Assembly: GCF_004217415.1 (NCBI RefSeq)
Contig: NZ_SHLI01000001.1
Location: forward strand, 1,693,239-1,757,238
Source of the DNA: Spiribacter vilamensis
Lineage (GTDB): Bacteria; Pseudomonadota; Gammaproteobacteria; Nitrococcales; Nitrococcaceae
DNA length: 64,000 bases
Direction of reading: 5' to 3'
The position numbers were made by a program, and so were the translations under genes. This document shows, one piece after another, positions 1-10,310 of this stretch; within the stretch, counting starts at the first letter, position 1, and each line of letters starts with the position of its first letter. The notes below the pieces were generated by a model that saw only the letters and a program-made list of their open reading frames with translations, was not told the origin of the DNA and ran no database searches.

Positions 1-402
1 GTGGTGGGGGGCAATAACCAGCAGCCCGCGTCCCTCGGCGAGTAGCTCGTCGACGACATCAGCGCCTTCCACTTCCCGGATCAGCCCCAGCAACCGGGGC
101 ACCGGCCAGTGCCAAATCGCAGCGAGTTCGATGAGTCCTTTGGCGTTCTCGCGCAGCGCTGCCCGTGCCAGGTGCTCGCGCTCGACTTCGGACCAGTCCG
201 GAAAGCAGATATCGGCATTGACGCGTGCGACGCGCCACTCCTCACGCCTCAGGCGCTCGGTCAGCCATCCGACCGCGCTGCCGAGGCGATGCAGGGCAGA
301 CAGGGACAGCCGGGAGAGGACTCGGAGGGCGATATCAATCGCCTTCGCCCGCCCGTGCAGGGGAGCGCTGCCGGCGTCGGAAGGAGGGGCCGAGTCAGTC
401 AC
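1..402 (-). CDS. LpxL/LpxM-family lysophospholipid acyltransferase, 3' end beyond window
   Basis: The first 134 codons of a gene run off the left edge. The reading frame opens with a GTG at 402 that overlaps the TGA of the upstream zinc-protein gene in a GTGA junction. The translated segment (…RVARVNADICFPDWS… then …RGLLVIAPHH) matches the N-terminal layout of lipid A late acyltransferases: an 'R.N...CFP..S' segment followed by the strand leading into the HxxxxD catalytic motif, which lies exactly at the cut. The family transfers acyl chains from acyl-ACP to Kdo2-lipid A at the inner membrane. Whether this is the lauroyl (LpxL) or myristoyl (LpxM) type, or another member, cannot be told from the fragment. 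It appears to be the last gene of the glnE-ilvE-zinc-protein unit. Confidence 0.8.
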   Translation of the reverse strand, partial: MTDSAPPSDAGSAPLHGRAKAIDIALRVLSRLSLSALHRLGSAVGWLTERLRREEWRVARVNADICFPDWSEVEREHLARAALRENAKGLIELAAIWHWPVPRLLGLIREVEGADVVDELLAEGRGLLVIAPHH

Positions 403-653
403 TCCCGGCGATGGTGTTCGGCCAGTGCCGGATCATCCGGATCGAAGTCACGAATGAAGAACTCCGCCCCGCAATAGTGGCACTTCGCGTGTCCCGTCTT
501 GTGCACCGGCAGATAGACCCGGGGGTGGCTGTTCCAGAGATACATCCCAGGCATCGGGCAGGAGAGCGGGAGGTCGTCCACCGTGATCTCGTAGCGGTTC
601 TCGCTATTGGGTCGGATCAGGTCTTTTCGATCATGCGTCTGTGGATCGGGCAC
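399..653 (-). CDS. zf-CHCC domain protein (NDUFS6-like zinc protein), 84 aa
   Basis: A small protein whose core holds the CHCC zinc ligand set at about Cys32, His43, Cys58 and Cys61 (HPRVYLP… then CHYCGAEF). This is the fold shared with mitochondrial complex I subunit NDUFS6 and with many small proteobacterial proteins of unknown role. It starts 33 bases after ilvE on the same strand and overlaps the acyltransferase gene by four bases, so it is probably co-transcribed with both. In gammaproteobacteria a gene of this type commonly sits next to ilvE. Zinc binding is inferred from the motif; the biological role is unknown. Confidence 0.85.
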   Translation of the reverse strand: MPDPQTHDRKDLIRPNSENRYEITVDDLPLSCPMPGMYLWNSHPRVYLPVHKTGHAKCHYCGAEFFIRDFDPDDPALAEHHRRE

Positions 654-686
654 GTCAGTCTCCTCGATTCGGTTCCGCGCCGGCGT

Positions 687-1610
687 TCAGACGACGCGGG
701 TCAGCCAGTCGCCGTGGATCTCCGAACGGCCCTCGACGGCGGCGAAGAAGCGGCTCTGGACGTCGGTGGTAATCGGGCCGCGCCGGCCTTCACCGATCAT
801 CCGGTTATCCAGCTCACGGATCGGTGTCACCTCGGCGGCGGTTCCGGTAAAGAAGGCCTCGTCACAGACGTAGACCTCGTCACGGGTGATCCGGCGCTCG
901 CGGACCTCGTAACCTGCCTCGCGGGCGATCGTCATGATGGCATCCCGCGTCACGCCGGCGAGCGCCGAGTGGAGCTCCGGGGTATGGATGACGCCATCCC
1001 GCACCATGAATAGGTTCTCGCCGGTGCCCTCGGCCACGAACCCTTCCGGGTCGAGCATCATGGCCTCGTCGTAACCGCAGGCCACCGCTTCCTGGAGCGC
1101 CATCATGGAGTTGATGTACTGCCCGTTCGCCTTGGCGCGACACATCGCGATGTTGACGTGGTGACGAGTGAACGAGGAGGTGCGGACCCGAATGCCCCGC
1201 TCCATGTTCTCCTCGCCCATGTACGAGCCCCAGCTCCATGCGGCAACGATCAGATGCGTCTGGAGGTTGTCGGCCCGCAGCCCCATGCTCTCGGCCCCGA
1301 GAAAGGCCATGGGCCGGATATAGCCACTGTCGAGGCCGTTCTCACGCACGGCGTTGACACAGGCGTCGCGCACCGTCTCCGGCGTCCAGGGGATAGTCAT
1401 CCCGAGGATCTTCGCCGAGTCGAACAGCCGGCGGATATGCTCCGGCAACCGGAAGATCGCCGGCCCCTGTTGTGTGTTGTAGGCCCGGATCCCCTCGAAC
1501 ACGCCCATACCGTAGTGGAGCGTGTGTGTGAGCACATGCACCTGGGCATCGCGCCAGGGCACCAGCTCGCCGTCCATCCAGATCCAGCCATCCTGCTCGG
1601 CCATGCTCAT
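687..1610 (-). CDS. ilvE: branched-chain amino acid aminotransferase
   Basis: A class IV PLP-dependent transaminase of 307 aa, the normal length for IlvE. It performs the last step of valine, leucine and isoleucine synthesis using glutamate as amino donor. The Schiff-base lysine is about Lys160 in CRAKANGQY. Other family signatures are the LHYGMGVFEGIRAY stretch near residues 31-44 and the EGTGENLFMV phosphate-binding region. The ATG overlaps the TGA of glnE (TGATG), and a GAGGAG ribosome site lies just upstream, so translational coupling to glnE is likely. A second in-frame ATG two codons later is possible. Confidence 0.95.
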   Translation of the reverse strand: MSMAEQDGWIWMDGELVPWRDAQVHVLTHTLHYGMGVFEGIRAYNTQQGPAIFRLPEHIRRLFDSAKILGMTIPWTPETVRDACVNAVRENGLDSGYIRPMAFLGAESMGLRADNLQTHLIVAAWSWGSYMGEENMERGIRVRTSSFTRHHVNIAMCRAKANGQYINSMMALQEAVACGYDEAMMLDPEGFVAEGTGENLFMVRDGVIHTPELHSALAGVTRDAIMTIAREAGYEVRERRITRDEVYVCDEAFFTGTAAEVTPIRELDNRMIGEGRRGPITTDVQSRFFAAVEGRSEIHGDWLTRVV

Positions 1611-4528
1611 CAGCCGCTCTCCTCAGCGTTCGTGTCCGATCCTGGCTCCATGACCGTGTTCCAGACGTCGATGACCGCTGCACGGGGACCTTCGACGGCC
1701 GCCTCGGATACCCGCGCGGACTGCTCCTGGAGGGTTAATCGATGGACCATGCCGCGATATTGACGATAGGCGTCGGCCAGGACTCGGGCTTGTTCGGTGG
1801 TTAACTCGCCCGCCCGTTCGAGCTCGTCGAGCAGGCGGATGTTGTCGGTATAACGCAGTATGCCGGGATACTGTTGCACCCCGGCCAACGTGCCGTATTG
1901 AACCATGAATTCAATATCCGCGATACCGCCCCGGTCCTGTTTGATGTTGAACTCACCGGCACGGCTCGAGCCCAGTTCACGCCGCATGCGCTCGCGCATC
2001 CGCCGGACCTCTTCGCGCAGTTCATCACGTCGACGCGGTCGGGTGAGAACCTCCCGCCGCAGCTGGCTGAAGCCCTCCCGCAGGGACTCGCCGCCGGTCA
2101 CCATGCGTGCCCGCACCAGCGCCTGGTGCTCCCACGTCCAGGCCCGTCCGCGCTGGTATTCGACGAAGGCGTCGAAGCTGATGGTCAGCAGGCCCGACTG
2201 GCCACTGGGCCGTAACCGGGTGTCGACCTCGTAGAGAATGCCGCCCGGTGTCGGGGTGTTGAGGATGTGGATGAAGCGCTGGGCGAGTCGCGAGAAGAAC
2301 ACCGCCGGTTCCACGGCCTTCTCGCCGGTGGTCACCGACCGCGCCGGCACCGGGTCGTGGAGGAAGACCACATCCAGGTCGGAGCCATAACCGAGTTCCA
2401 GCGAACCGAGTTTGCCGTAGGCAATCACACCGAAGTCGGCGACCTCGCCATCGCTGCGCAGCGGCTCGCCATAGCGTTGACTCACCTGGCGCCAGGCCAG
2501 GTGCAGCACCCGCTGGAGGATCACCTCGGCAATATCCGTCAGGTAGTCACTGACCAGCATGACGGGGATCGCGCCGGCGAGGTCCGCCGCGGCGACCCGA
2601 AGCACCTGGGTCTGTTTGAACTGCCGGAGGATCTCCATCTGCCGTTCGAGATCATCGCCGTCGGCACTCGCCATGCGACTGTCGCAGTCCGCCGCCAGCG
2701 CCTCGCGGCTCAGGGGCGCGTAGAGCGTGCGCGGATCGAGCAGCTCATCGAGCAGCATGGGGTGCGCCGAGAGATAGCGGGCGATCCAGGGACTGCTGCC
2801 CACCAGGCGAACCAGCTGGGAGATGGCCATGGGGTGTTCGTTGAGTAGGGCCAGGTAGGCGGTCCGGCGAACGATCCCGTCGAGCAGCGTCAGCAGCCGG
2901 GCCAGCGCCGCATCCGGCGATTCGCAGCCATGGACGGCCGCCATCAGCATCGGCATGAGCCGGTCGAGGCGCTTTCGGCCCTGCTCCGAGAGGGCACGCA
3001 CCCGCGCCCCGTCGCGGAAACGCTGGATCAGGGTCAGTGCCGCAGCGGGATCCGTGAAATCGGCGAACGAGAGGATCTCGCGACCGGTCACCTCATCCAC
3101 CGCGTCGTGCCAGATATCGGCGAAATCCGGTTCGTCGGTGACTTCCGCCTCGTCCTCCTGCTGCGGGGCGACGAACACCTGGTCGAAATGCCCCTGAACA
3201 CGCAGGCGCCAGTTATCCAGTTCGTGGTGGAGCTCGCTCCAGTCCGCCGCGCCCATGGCGAGCACCAGCCGCTCGCGGTCGAGATCGTTGGTGGGCAGAT
3301 CATGGGCCTGGCGGTCGTACATCGCCTGAATTCGGTTTTCGATCCGGCGCAGATAGCGATAGGCCTCGGTGAGATCGCGCTGGGCATGCTCGGGGATCAG
3401 CGCCTGCTCGCAGAGATAGCCGAGGATCGGCTGCAGGCTGCGCTGGCGTAAGGCCGCCTCCTGTCCGCCGCGGATCAGCTGGAACGCCTGGGCAATGAAC
3501 TCGATTTCGCGGATCCCGCCGCGTCCGAGTTTGACGTTGTCAGAGAGCCGGCGGCGACGGACCTCGCGGGTGATCATCGCTTTCATCGAGCGCAGCGACT
3601 CGAGCGCCCCGAAATCGAGGTAACGGCGATAGACGAAGGGCGAGAGCATATCGAGAAGTGCCTGTCCCGAAGCCTGGTCGCCGGCCACCACGCGGGCCTT
3701 GATCAGCGCGTAGCGCTCCCACTCGCGCCCCTGGTCGACGAAGTAGAGCTCCATCGCCGGGATGCTCATGGCGAGCGGGCCGCTGTCGCCATACGGGCGC
3801 AGCCGCATGTCGACCCGGAAGCACTGCCCGTCGGGCGTTTGTTGATCGAGGGCGGCGATCAGTGAGCGGCCGAGGCGCAGGAAGAACTGCTCGTTGGCCC
3901 TCGGCTTGGCAGCATCGGTGAATCCCGGCTCGGGAAAGGCAAAGATCAGATCGATATCCGACGAGAAGTTGAGCTCCTTTCCGCCGAGCTTGCCCATCCC
4001 CAGCACGATCATCTGCTGGGCGTTGCCGGCATCGTCCCGGGGGGTGCCGATCTGCTGGCAAAGCCGCGGATAGAGCCAGGCCAGAGCCTCGTCGATCAGG
4101 GTATCGGCGATCGCGGAGAGATCCGCGAGCACCTCGTCGAGGTCCGCCCGCGCGGTCAGATCCCGCCAGGCGATGCGCAGCATCTCGCGGGCCCGAAAGC
4201 GTCTCAGGACGGAGTGGAATGCAGCCTCGTCATCAACGCCATCGAGGCGTTGCCGAAGACGCTCCCGGAAACCGCCTTCCGGGTAAGCGCGATTCAGGTC
4301 ACCGCTGTCGCAAAGATCAACCAGGATGCCCATATCACGCACACAGACCCGGGCCGCGAAATCACTCATGGCCCAGACCCGGGGGAGGTCGGCGAGCACG
4401 GCATCGTCGCCGGGCAGGGTTACATCGTCCGGGAGTCTCTCCAGCGCGGTGGCGACGGGTGTCGCTAGTGCCTCGGGCAGCGCTGCCAGTGTGTTTCTGA
4501 GAGGTTGCGGCGCGGTTTCCATTTCCAT
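1610..4528 (-). CDS. glnE: bifunctional glutamine synthetase adenylyltransferase/adenylyl-removing enzyme
   Basis: A 972-aa protein, full length for GlnE, which adds AMP to or removes it from glutamine synthetase in response to PII state and so sets nitrogen assimilation. Two nucleotidyltransferase domains are visible. The N-terminal one has GMGKLGG followed by SSDIDLIFAF at about 177-198, normally the deadenylylase. The C-terminal one has AYGKLG followed by GSDLDVVFLHD near residue 690, normally the adenylylase. The start at MEMETA gives an N-terminus typical of the family, but no Shine-Dalgarno sequence is evident before it. It is the first gene of a four-gene minus-strand unit ending in the acyltransferase. 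Confidence 0.96.
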   Translation of the reverse strand: MEMETAPQPLRNTLAALPEALATPVATALERLPDDVTLPGDDAVLADLPRVWAMSDFAARVCVRDMGILVDLCDSGDLNRAYPEGGFRERLRQRLDGVDDEAAFHSVLRRFRAREMLRIAWRDLTARADLDEVLADLSAIADTLIDEALAWLYPRLCQQIGTPRDDAGNAQQMIVLGMGKLGGKELNFSSDIDLIFAFPEPGFTDAAKPRANEQFFLRLGRSLIAALDQQTPDGQCFRVDMRLRPYGDSGPLAMSIPAMELYFVDQGREWERYALIKARVVAGDQASGQALLDMLSPFVYRRYLDFGALESLRSMKAMITREVRRRRLSDNVKLGRGGIREIEFIAQAFQLIRGGQEAALRQRSLQPILGYLCEQALIPEHAQRDLTEAYRYLRRIENRIQAMYDRQAHDLPTNDLDRERLVLAMGAADWSELHHELDNWRLRVQGHFDQVFVAPQQEDEAEVTDEPDFADIWHDAVDEVTGREILSFADFTDPAAALTLIQRFRDGARVRALSEQGRKRLDRLMPMLMAAVHGCESPDAALARLLTLLDGIVRRTAYLALLNEHPMAISQLVRLVGSSPWIARYLSAHPMLLDELLDPRTLYAPLSREALAADCDSRMASADGDDLERQMEILRQFKQTQVLRVAAADLAGAIPVMLVSDYLTDIAEVILQRVLHLAWRQVSQRYGEPLRSDGEVADFGVIAYGKLGSLELGYGSDLDVVFLHDPVPARSVTTGEKAVEPAVFFSRLAQRFIHILNTPTPGGILYEVDTRLRPSGQSGLLTISFDAFVEYQRGRAWTWEHQALVRARMVTGGESLREGFSQLRREVLTRPRRRDELREEVRRMRERMRRELGSSRAGEFNIKQDRGGIADIEFMVQYGTLAGVQQYPGILRYTDNIRLLDELERAGELTTEQARVLADAYRQYRGMVHRLTLQEQSARVSEAAVEGPRAAVIDVWNTVMEPGSDTNAEESG

Positions 4529-4534
4529 TCAGGC

Positions 4535-4563
4535 AGCTTAAACACCAAAAGGGACCGCCACAA
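4535..4563 (-). promoter_or_regulatory. candidate sigma-70 promoter for glnE
   Basis: On the minus strand TTGTGG and TAAGCT are separated by 17 bp. The predicted transcript start falls at or one base before the glnE ATG, which would make the mRNA leaderless; this fits the absence of a Shine-Dalgarno sequence but is only an inference from hexamer matches. Confidence 0.35.
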
Positions 4564-4601
4564 TTTCCAGGGTTCGGGACAGGCACGTAACAACCGCCCA
4601 C

Positions 4602-4625
4602 AAAAAAGCCCCGCCGAAGCGGGGC
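4602..4625 (-). terminator. Rho-independent terminator of groESL
   Basis: Read on the minus strand, a perfect 7-bp GC stem (GCCCCGC / GCGGGGC) with a TTCG tetraloop is followed directly by six T. It lies about 50 bases beyond the groEL stop codon and before the glnE promoter region, so it insulates glnE from groESL. Confidence 0.9.
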
Positions 4626-4676
4626 CTTGCTGGCAAACCGGCCCGACGGGCGGGCCGGCGGACTGCCGGGGGATGA

Positions 4677-6329
<1,653 letters not shown>

Positions 6330-6381
6330 TTATTTCCTCTTGATTCTGTTGCTGTCGTGATGGGTGGCGATGATCAGGCGT

Positions 6382-6672
6382 TCAGCCCTCGATCACTGCC
6401 ATGACGTCGTCTTCACGCATGACGAGGACGTCTTCCTCACCGACCTTGACTTCGGTTCCGGAGAATTTGCCGAACAGCACCTTGTCGCCGACGTTGACGT
6501 CAAGGCTGCGAACCTCACCGTTGTCGAGGCGCTTGCCGCTGCCAACGGCAACCACCTCACCGCGAATCGGCTTCTCGGCCGCGGTATCGGGGATGACGAT
6601 GCCCCCGGGGGTGGTGCGCTCTTCTTCCAGACGTTTTACGACCACGCGATCGTGTAGCGGGCGAAGATTCAT
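6382..6672 (-). CDS. groS: co-chaperonin GroES (Hsp10)
   Basis: A 96-aa protein with the expected GroES features: start [14 protein letters not shown], the mobile loop around residues 17-32 ([12 protein letters not shown]) and the C-terminal DVMAVIEG. It forms the heptameric lid on GroEL. It is the first gene of the groESL operon, with the promoter and CIRCE element 48-100 bases upstream. The ribosome site is the AGGGAGAT stretch just before the ATG. Confidence 0.97.
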   Translation of the reverse strand: MNLRPLHDRVVVKRLEEERTTPGGIVIPDTAAEKPIRGEVVAVGSGKRLDNGEVRSLDVNVGDKVLFGKFSGTEVKVGEEDVLVMREDDVMAVIEG

Positions 6673-6719
6673 TGATTGATCTCCCTAGGGTTGATTGTTG
6701 TTGGTCCCAAGATGCCTTG

Positions 6720-6746
6720 TTAGCACTCGGCGTTGATGAGTGCTAA
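6720..6746 (-). promoter_or_regulatory. CIRCE operator (HrcA-binding inverted repeat)
   Basis: The sequence is TTAGCACTC, nine bases, GAGTGCTAA: an exact match to the CIRCE consensus. It overlaps the first base of the -10 hexamer and the transcription start region of groESL. CIRCE is the known target of the heat-shock repressor HrcA, so groESL here is probably repressed by HrcA in unstressed cells. The hrcA gene itself is not in this window. Confidence 0.96.
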
Positions 6747-6773
6747 TGATAGAGACGAAAGACGTCCCGTCAA
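6746..6773 (-). promoter_or_regulatory. sigma-70 promoter of groESL
   Basis: On the minus strand TTGACG, a 16-bp spacer and TATCAT form a good vegetative promoter. The CIRCE element begins at the last base of the -10 hexamer, as expected for repression by steric block. No sigma-32 type promoter was evident beside it. Confidence 0.75.
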
Positions 6774-6848
6774 GACCTTTCGGTGAGGTGGAGGCAGCAG
6801 TGCTAGGATTCAAGGGCTGATATGGCAATCATCAACCAAGGGGTTTGC

Positions 6849-8780
6849 ATGACCCGAGGACCGATTAAGCGAGTGATGACAGGGATCGGCCTGTGGCTGA
6901 TCATTGCACTCGCACCGGCGGCCGCCCAATCCAGCCTCAGCGACCTGTTCGGGGGTAACGGATCGGATACCGCCACGCTGCCAGTGGCGGAGGCCTTCGC
7001 CATCGACTTCGAATCGGACGGCGCCGAGGGGCCGTCGATCCGCATCGACATCGCCGATGGTTACTATCTCTATCGCGACAGCGTCACGATCCGGCGCGCG
7101 GGCGACGACAGCAATGGCTCGGCGCTGACGCTGGACTTCCCCGAGGCCCAGACCCACGTCGACGAATTCTTCGGCCGTCAGCCGATCTATAAACGGCCCG
7201 TCGATCTGCCGATCGGCAGCGAAAACGGGCTCGATGCATCGACACCCATCGCCATCACCTTCCAGGGCTGCTCCGAGGCCGGCGTCTGCTATCCGCCCTA
7301 CCGGGTGACGGGCAGCGCCGACGATGCCTCGCTGGACTACTCCATCAATGCGCAGGGGGCACGCCTCGAGGCCAGCGAAACGGATGGGTCGGCTTCGGCA
7401 CGGCCCACGGATCCATCCGCATCGGACACGCCTGCCGCCAGCGCGGGCGCAGGCGCCGGTGGCGGCGAGGCCGGACGTCTCGAGGGCCTGTTACAGAATG
7501 CGAGCCTGCCGGCCATCCTCGCCGGTTTCTTCGCCGCCGGGCTCTTGCTGGCCTTCACCGCCTGTCTCTACCCGATGATCCCCATCCTCTCCGGGCTGAT
7601 TGCCGGTGACCCCCACCGCAGTGGCAGCCTGCGTGCGCTGCTTCTGTCGCTGGTCTATATCGAATCCACCGCCATTACCTACGCGCTTGCCGGTGTCGCG
7701 GCCGGTATGACCGGCTCCGCGGTGCAGGCGGACCTGCAGTCACCCTGGGTGCTGGGGAGTTTCGCCGCGGTGTTCGTCATCCTCGCGCTGGGGATGTTCG
7801 GCGCCTTCGAGCTGCGGCTGCCCGGCGCCGTGCAGACGCGCCTGACGCTGCTCTCCAATCGACAGAAAGGCGGAACGGCGATCGGCGTCGCGCTGATGGG
7901 CGTACTCTCGACGCTGATCGTTGGCGCCTGCTCGGGGCCGGCGCTGATCGCCGCCCTGGTATTCATCGGCAGCACGGGGGATGCCTGGCTGGGCGGGCTC
8001 GCGCTGTTCACGCTTGCCAATGGCATGGGCCTGCCGCTGCTGCTCATCGGCACGGCGGCCGGTCGCTGGCTGCCCCGGAGCGGCCCGTGGATGAATGGCG
8101 TCCGCGCCCTGTTCGGGGTGGGCTTCCTGGCGGTGGCACTGTGGACGCTGGAGCGCTTCCTGCCGGGCACCATCACCCTGGCGCTCTGGGGGTTGCTACT
8201 GATCGGCTGCGGCGTCTGGCTGGGCGGCATGGACCGCCCCGATACCGGCAGCGGCAATCACCAACGCGCCGCCCGAACGCTCGGACTGGCGGCACTGATC
8301 TGGGGTGCCGTCAGCCTGGTTGGCGCCTCCGCCGGTGGCGGCGATGTCCTGCGCCCGCTGGGTGACCTGTCGCTGTCGGGCGACGAGACCAGCGAAAGCC
8401 GGGCGATGGCATTCCGCGATATCGACACCGTGGCCGATCTCGATACGGCGCTTGCCGACGCCCGGGCCGCGGGCCGACCCGTGATGGTTGATATCTATGC
8501 CGACTGGTGCGTCTATTGCGTCCAGCTCGAGGAGCGCACCTTCACCGATCCGTCGGTGCAGGAGGCCGTGGCCAATGCCGTGTTGCTGCGGGCCGACGTT
8601 ACCGACATGACCCCCGAACACCGGTCCCTGATGAGCCGGCTGGACGTCTATCTGCCGCCAGCAGTGATCTTCTACGGCCCGGGCGGCGACGAGCGGCGGG
8701 ACGAACGCGTGGTCGGGTTCCTGCGCCCGGAGCCGTTCATTGACCGCGCGCGCCAGGGGCTTGGCGAGGCGGCCTCGTGA
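6849..8780 (+). CDS. dsbD: thiol:disulfide interchange protein DsbD
   Basis: An inner-membrane protein that carries electrons from cytoplasmic thioredoxin to periplasmic thiols. Domain order is complete: signal peptide (residues 1-27, ending APAAAQ), a periplasmic N-terminal domain with the redox pair about Cys141 and Cys147 (GCSEAGVC), an eight-helix membrane core with paired cysteines (TACLYPM and GACSGPA), and a C-terminal thioredoxin domain with CVYC at about 553-556. The ATG at 6849 was chosen because AAGGGG precedes it by five bases and it starts directly at the signal peptide. An upstream ATG at 6822 would add nine residues. Reduced targets probably include the TlpA-like protein encoded next. 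Confidence 0.93.
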   Translation: MTRGPIKRVMTGIGLWLIIALAPAAAQSSLSDLFGGNGSDTATLPVAEAFAIDFESDGAEGPSIRIDIADGYYLYRDSVTIRRAGDDSNGSALTLDFPEAQTHVDEFFGRQPIYKRPVDLPIGSENGLDASTPIAITFQGCSEAGVCYPPYRVTGSADDASLDYSINAQGARLEASETDGSASARPTDPSASDTPAASAGAGAGGGEAGRLEGLLQNASLPAILAGFFAAGLLLAFTACLYPMIPILSGLIAGDPHRSGSLRALLLSLVYIESTAITYALAGVAAGMTGSAVQADLQSPWVLGSFAAVFVILALGMFGAFELRLPGAVQTRLTLLSNRQKGGTAIGVALMGVLSTLIVGACSGPALIAALVFIGSTGDAWLGGLALFTLANGMGLPLLLIGTAAGRWLPRSGPWMNGVRALFGVGFLAVALWTLERFLPGTITLALWGLLLIGCGVWLGGMDRPDTGSGNHQRAARTLGLAALIWGAVSLVGASAGGGDVLRPLGDLSLSGDETSESRAMAFRDIDTVADLDTALADARAAGRPVMVDIYADWCVYCVQLEERTFTDPSVQEAVANAVLLRADVTDMTPEHRSLMSRLDVYLPPAVIFYGPGGDERRDERVVGFLRPEPFIDRARQGLGEAAS

Positions 8781-9310
8781 GTGGCGGCGTTCGCATCGCA
8801 CTGACGGTCCTCTTTGCCGCCGTGATCGGTGCCGGCGGCGGCATCCTGGCGGTCCTCTGGCTACAGGACTCGTCCTCCGCGGAGACACTCCGCCCCGATT
8901 TCACGCTCGAGACACTCACGGATGGCCCGCGCAGTATCGGCGAGTGGGACGGGCAGGTTGTCGTACTCAACTTCTGGGCGACCTGGTGTGCACCCTGTCG
9001 CCGGGAGATCCCGCTGTTCTCGCGCCTGCAGAGCGACTACCGGGACAACGGCGTGCGCTTTCTGGGCGTTGCCATTGATGACCCGGGGGCGATTCGGGAT
9101 TTCCTGGACACCGTCGACATGAATTACCCGAGTTTCTACGGCATGGAGGGCGCGATCGACGTGGCGGCCGACTATGGCAACCCCCGCGGCACGCTGCCCT
9201 ATACCGTGGTGATCGATCGCGATGGCGTTATCGTGGAGCGCTTCAGCGGCGAGATCCATGAACCGGATCTGCGGCCACTGCTGAGTAAACTCGTCAACAG
9301 ACAGGGCTGA
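8777..9310 (+). CDS. TlpA/ResA-like membrane-anchored thioredoxin
   Basis: A 177-aa protein with one N-terminal membrane anchor (residues 7-29) and a periplasmic AhpC/TSA-type thioredoxin domain containing WATWCAPC, with the active cysteines at about 71 and 74. A cis-proline segment follows (GTLPYTVVID). The GTG start overlaps the dsbD stop in a GTGA junction, so the two are translated together and DsbD is its likely reductant. The family (TlpA, ResA, CcmG/DsbE) reduces apocytochrome c or copper-site thiols. Without cytochrome c maturation genes nearby the exact client is open. Confidence 0.88.
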   Translation: MSGGVRIALTVLFAAVIGAGGGILAVLWLQDSSSAETLRPDFTLETLTDGPRSIGEWDGQVVVLNFWATWCAPCRREIPLFSRLQSDYRDNGVRFLGVAIDDPGAIRDFLDTVDMNYPSFYGMEGAIDVAADYGNPRGTLPYTVVIDRDGVIVERFSGEIHEPDLRPLLSKLVNRQG

Positions 9311-9344
9311 TCTGCACCGATCCCGCGGCGATCAGCGCCGACAA

Positions 9345-9373
9345 TGGACAAAAAACGGTGACTGGGCCAGAAT
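9345..9373 (+). promoter_or_regulatory. candidate promoter for aroQ-accB-accC
   Basis: TGGACA and CAGAAT are separated by 17 bp in the 85-base gap between the tlpA-like gene and aroQ. The match is moderate, and read-through from dsbD is equally possible. Confidence 0.4.
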
Positions 9374-9395
9374 CAGGGTTTGTCTTGAGGGATGA

Positions 9396-9848
9396 GTGCC
9401 TGTAATGACGCGATTACTGGTTCTCCACGGTCCGAATCTCAACATGCTCGGCGTACGCGAGCCATCGATCTATGGTTCGTCGGGTCTCGATGCCATCAAC
9501 GAACGCCTCGCGAAGCGCGCCGCGACCGCCGGCATCGATATCGAGTGCTTCCAGTCCAATGCCGAGCATGCCCTGGTCGACCGGATCCAGGCGGCGCCGG
9601 CGGCCGGCGTGGACGGGATCATCATCAATCCCGCCGCATTCACGCACACCAGCGTCGCCCTGCGCGACGCCCTGCTGGCGGTGGGCACTCCCTTCATCGA
9701 GGTACATCTGTCCAACATTCACGCCCGCGAGCCCTTCCGTCAGCACTCCTACCTGTCGGATATTGCCAGCGGCGTGATCGCGGGGCTGGGGCCGATCGGT
9801 TACGAGTTCGCCCTCAGCGCCCTGCTTGAAACCACCCAACGGAACTGA
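9396..9848 (+). CDS. aroQ: 3-dehydroquinate dehydratase, type II
   Basis: A 150-aa enzyme of the shikimate pathway that dehydrates 3-dehydroquinate to 3-dehydroshikimate and forms dodecamers. Typical type II segments are [13 protein letters not shown] with REPSIYG (active-site tyrosine), [19 protein letters not shown] and [13 protein letters not shown]. The GTG at 9396 has a GAGG ribosome site five bases upstream; the ATG three codons later is an alternative that lacks a well-placed ribosome site. The gene stands just ahead of accB and accC, a gammaproteobacterial arrangement. Confidence 0.95.
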   Translation: MPVMTRLLVLHGPNLNMLGVREPSIYGSSGLDAINERLAKRAATAGIDIECFQSNAEHALVDRIQAAPAAGVDGIIINPAAFTHTSVALRDALLAVGTPFIEVHLSNIHAREPFRQHSYLSDIASGVIAGLGPIGYEFALSALLETTQRN

Positions 9849-9854
9849 ACCGCC

Positions 9855-10301
9855 ATGGATATTCGCAAGATAAAACGCCTGATCGAGCTGCTGGACGAAT
9901 CCGGCGTTAACGAGATCGAGATTCACGAGGGTGAGGAAAGCCTGCGCATCAACCGCGGCGTTACCCAGGTCGCGGCCGCGCCCGCCCCGGCACCCGCGCC
10001 AGCGTCACAGCCGGCCGCCGCCGCGGAGCCGCCGGCACGCGAGCCTGCCAGTGCCGCGGAGCCGACCGGTCACACCATCCGTTCGCCCATGGTGGGCACC
10101 TTCTACCGCGCCTCGTCACCGGACGCCGATTCGTTTACCGACGAGGGACGGAGCGTCGAGGTCGGCGATACGCTCTGCATTATCGAGGCGATGAAGATGC
10201 TCAACCAGATCGAATCGGACTACGCCGGCGTCGTGCGCAGCGTCCTGGTCGAAAACGGACAGCCGGTGGAGTTCGACCAGCCGCTGTTCATTATCGAGTA
10301 G
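9855..10301 (+). CDS. accB: biotin carboxyl carrier protein of acetyl-CoA carboxylase
   Basis: A 148-aa BCCP. The C-terminal biotinyl domain carries EAMKM with the biotinylated lysine at about Lys114. The N-terminal dimerisation region (residues 1-36) is joined to it by a flexible Ala/Pro-rich linker (about 38-70). The characteristic 'thumb' (SSPDADSF) found in bacterial BCCP is present. The protein shuttles carboxybiotin between AccC and the AccAD carboxyltransferase, the first committed step of fatty acid synthesis. It lies six bases after aroQ and nine before accC. Confidence 0.97.
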   Translation: MDIRKIKRLIELLDESGVNEIEIHEGEESLRINRGVTQVAAAPAPAPAPASQPAAAAEPPAREPASAAEPTGHTIRSPMVGTFYRASSPDADSFTDEGRSVEVGDTLCIIEAMKMLNQIESDYAGVVRSVLVENGQPVEFDQPLFIIE

Positions 10302-10310
10302 GGTGACGGG

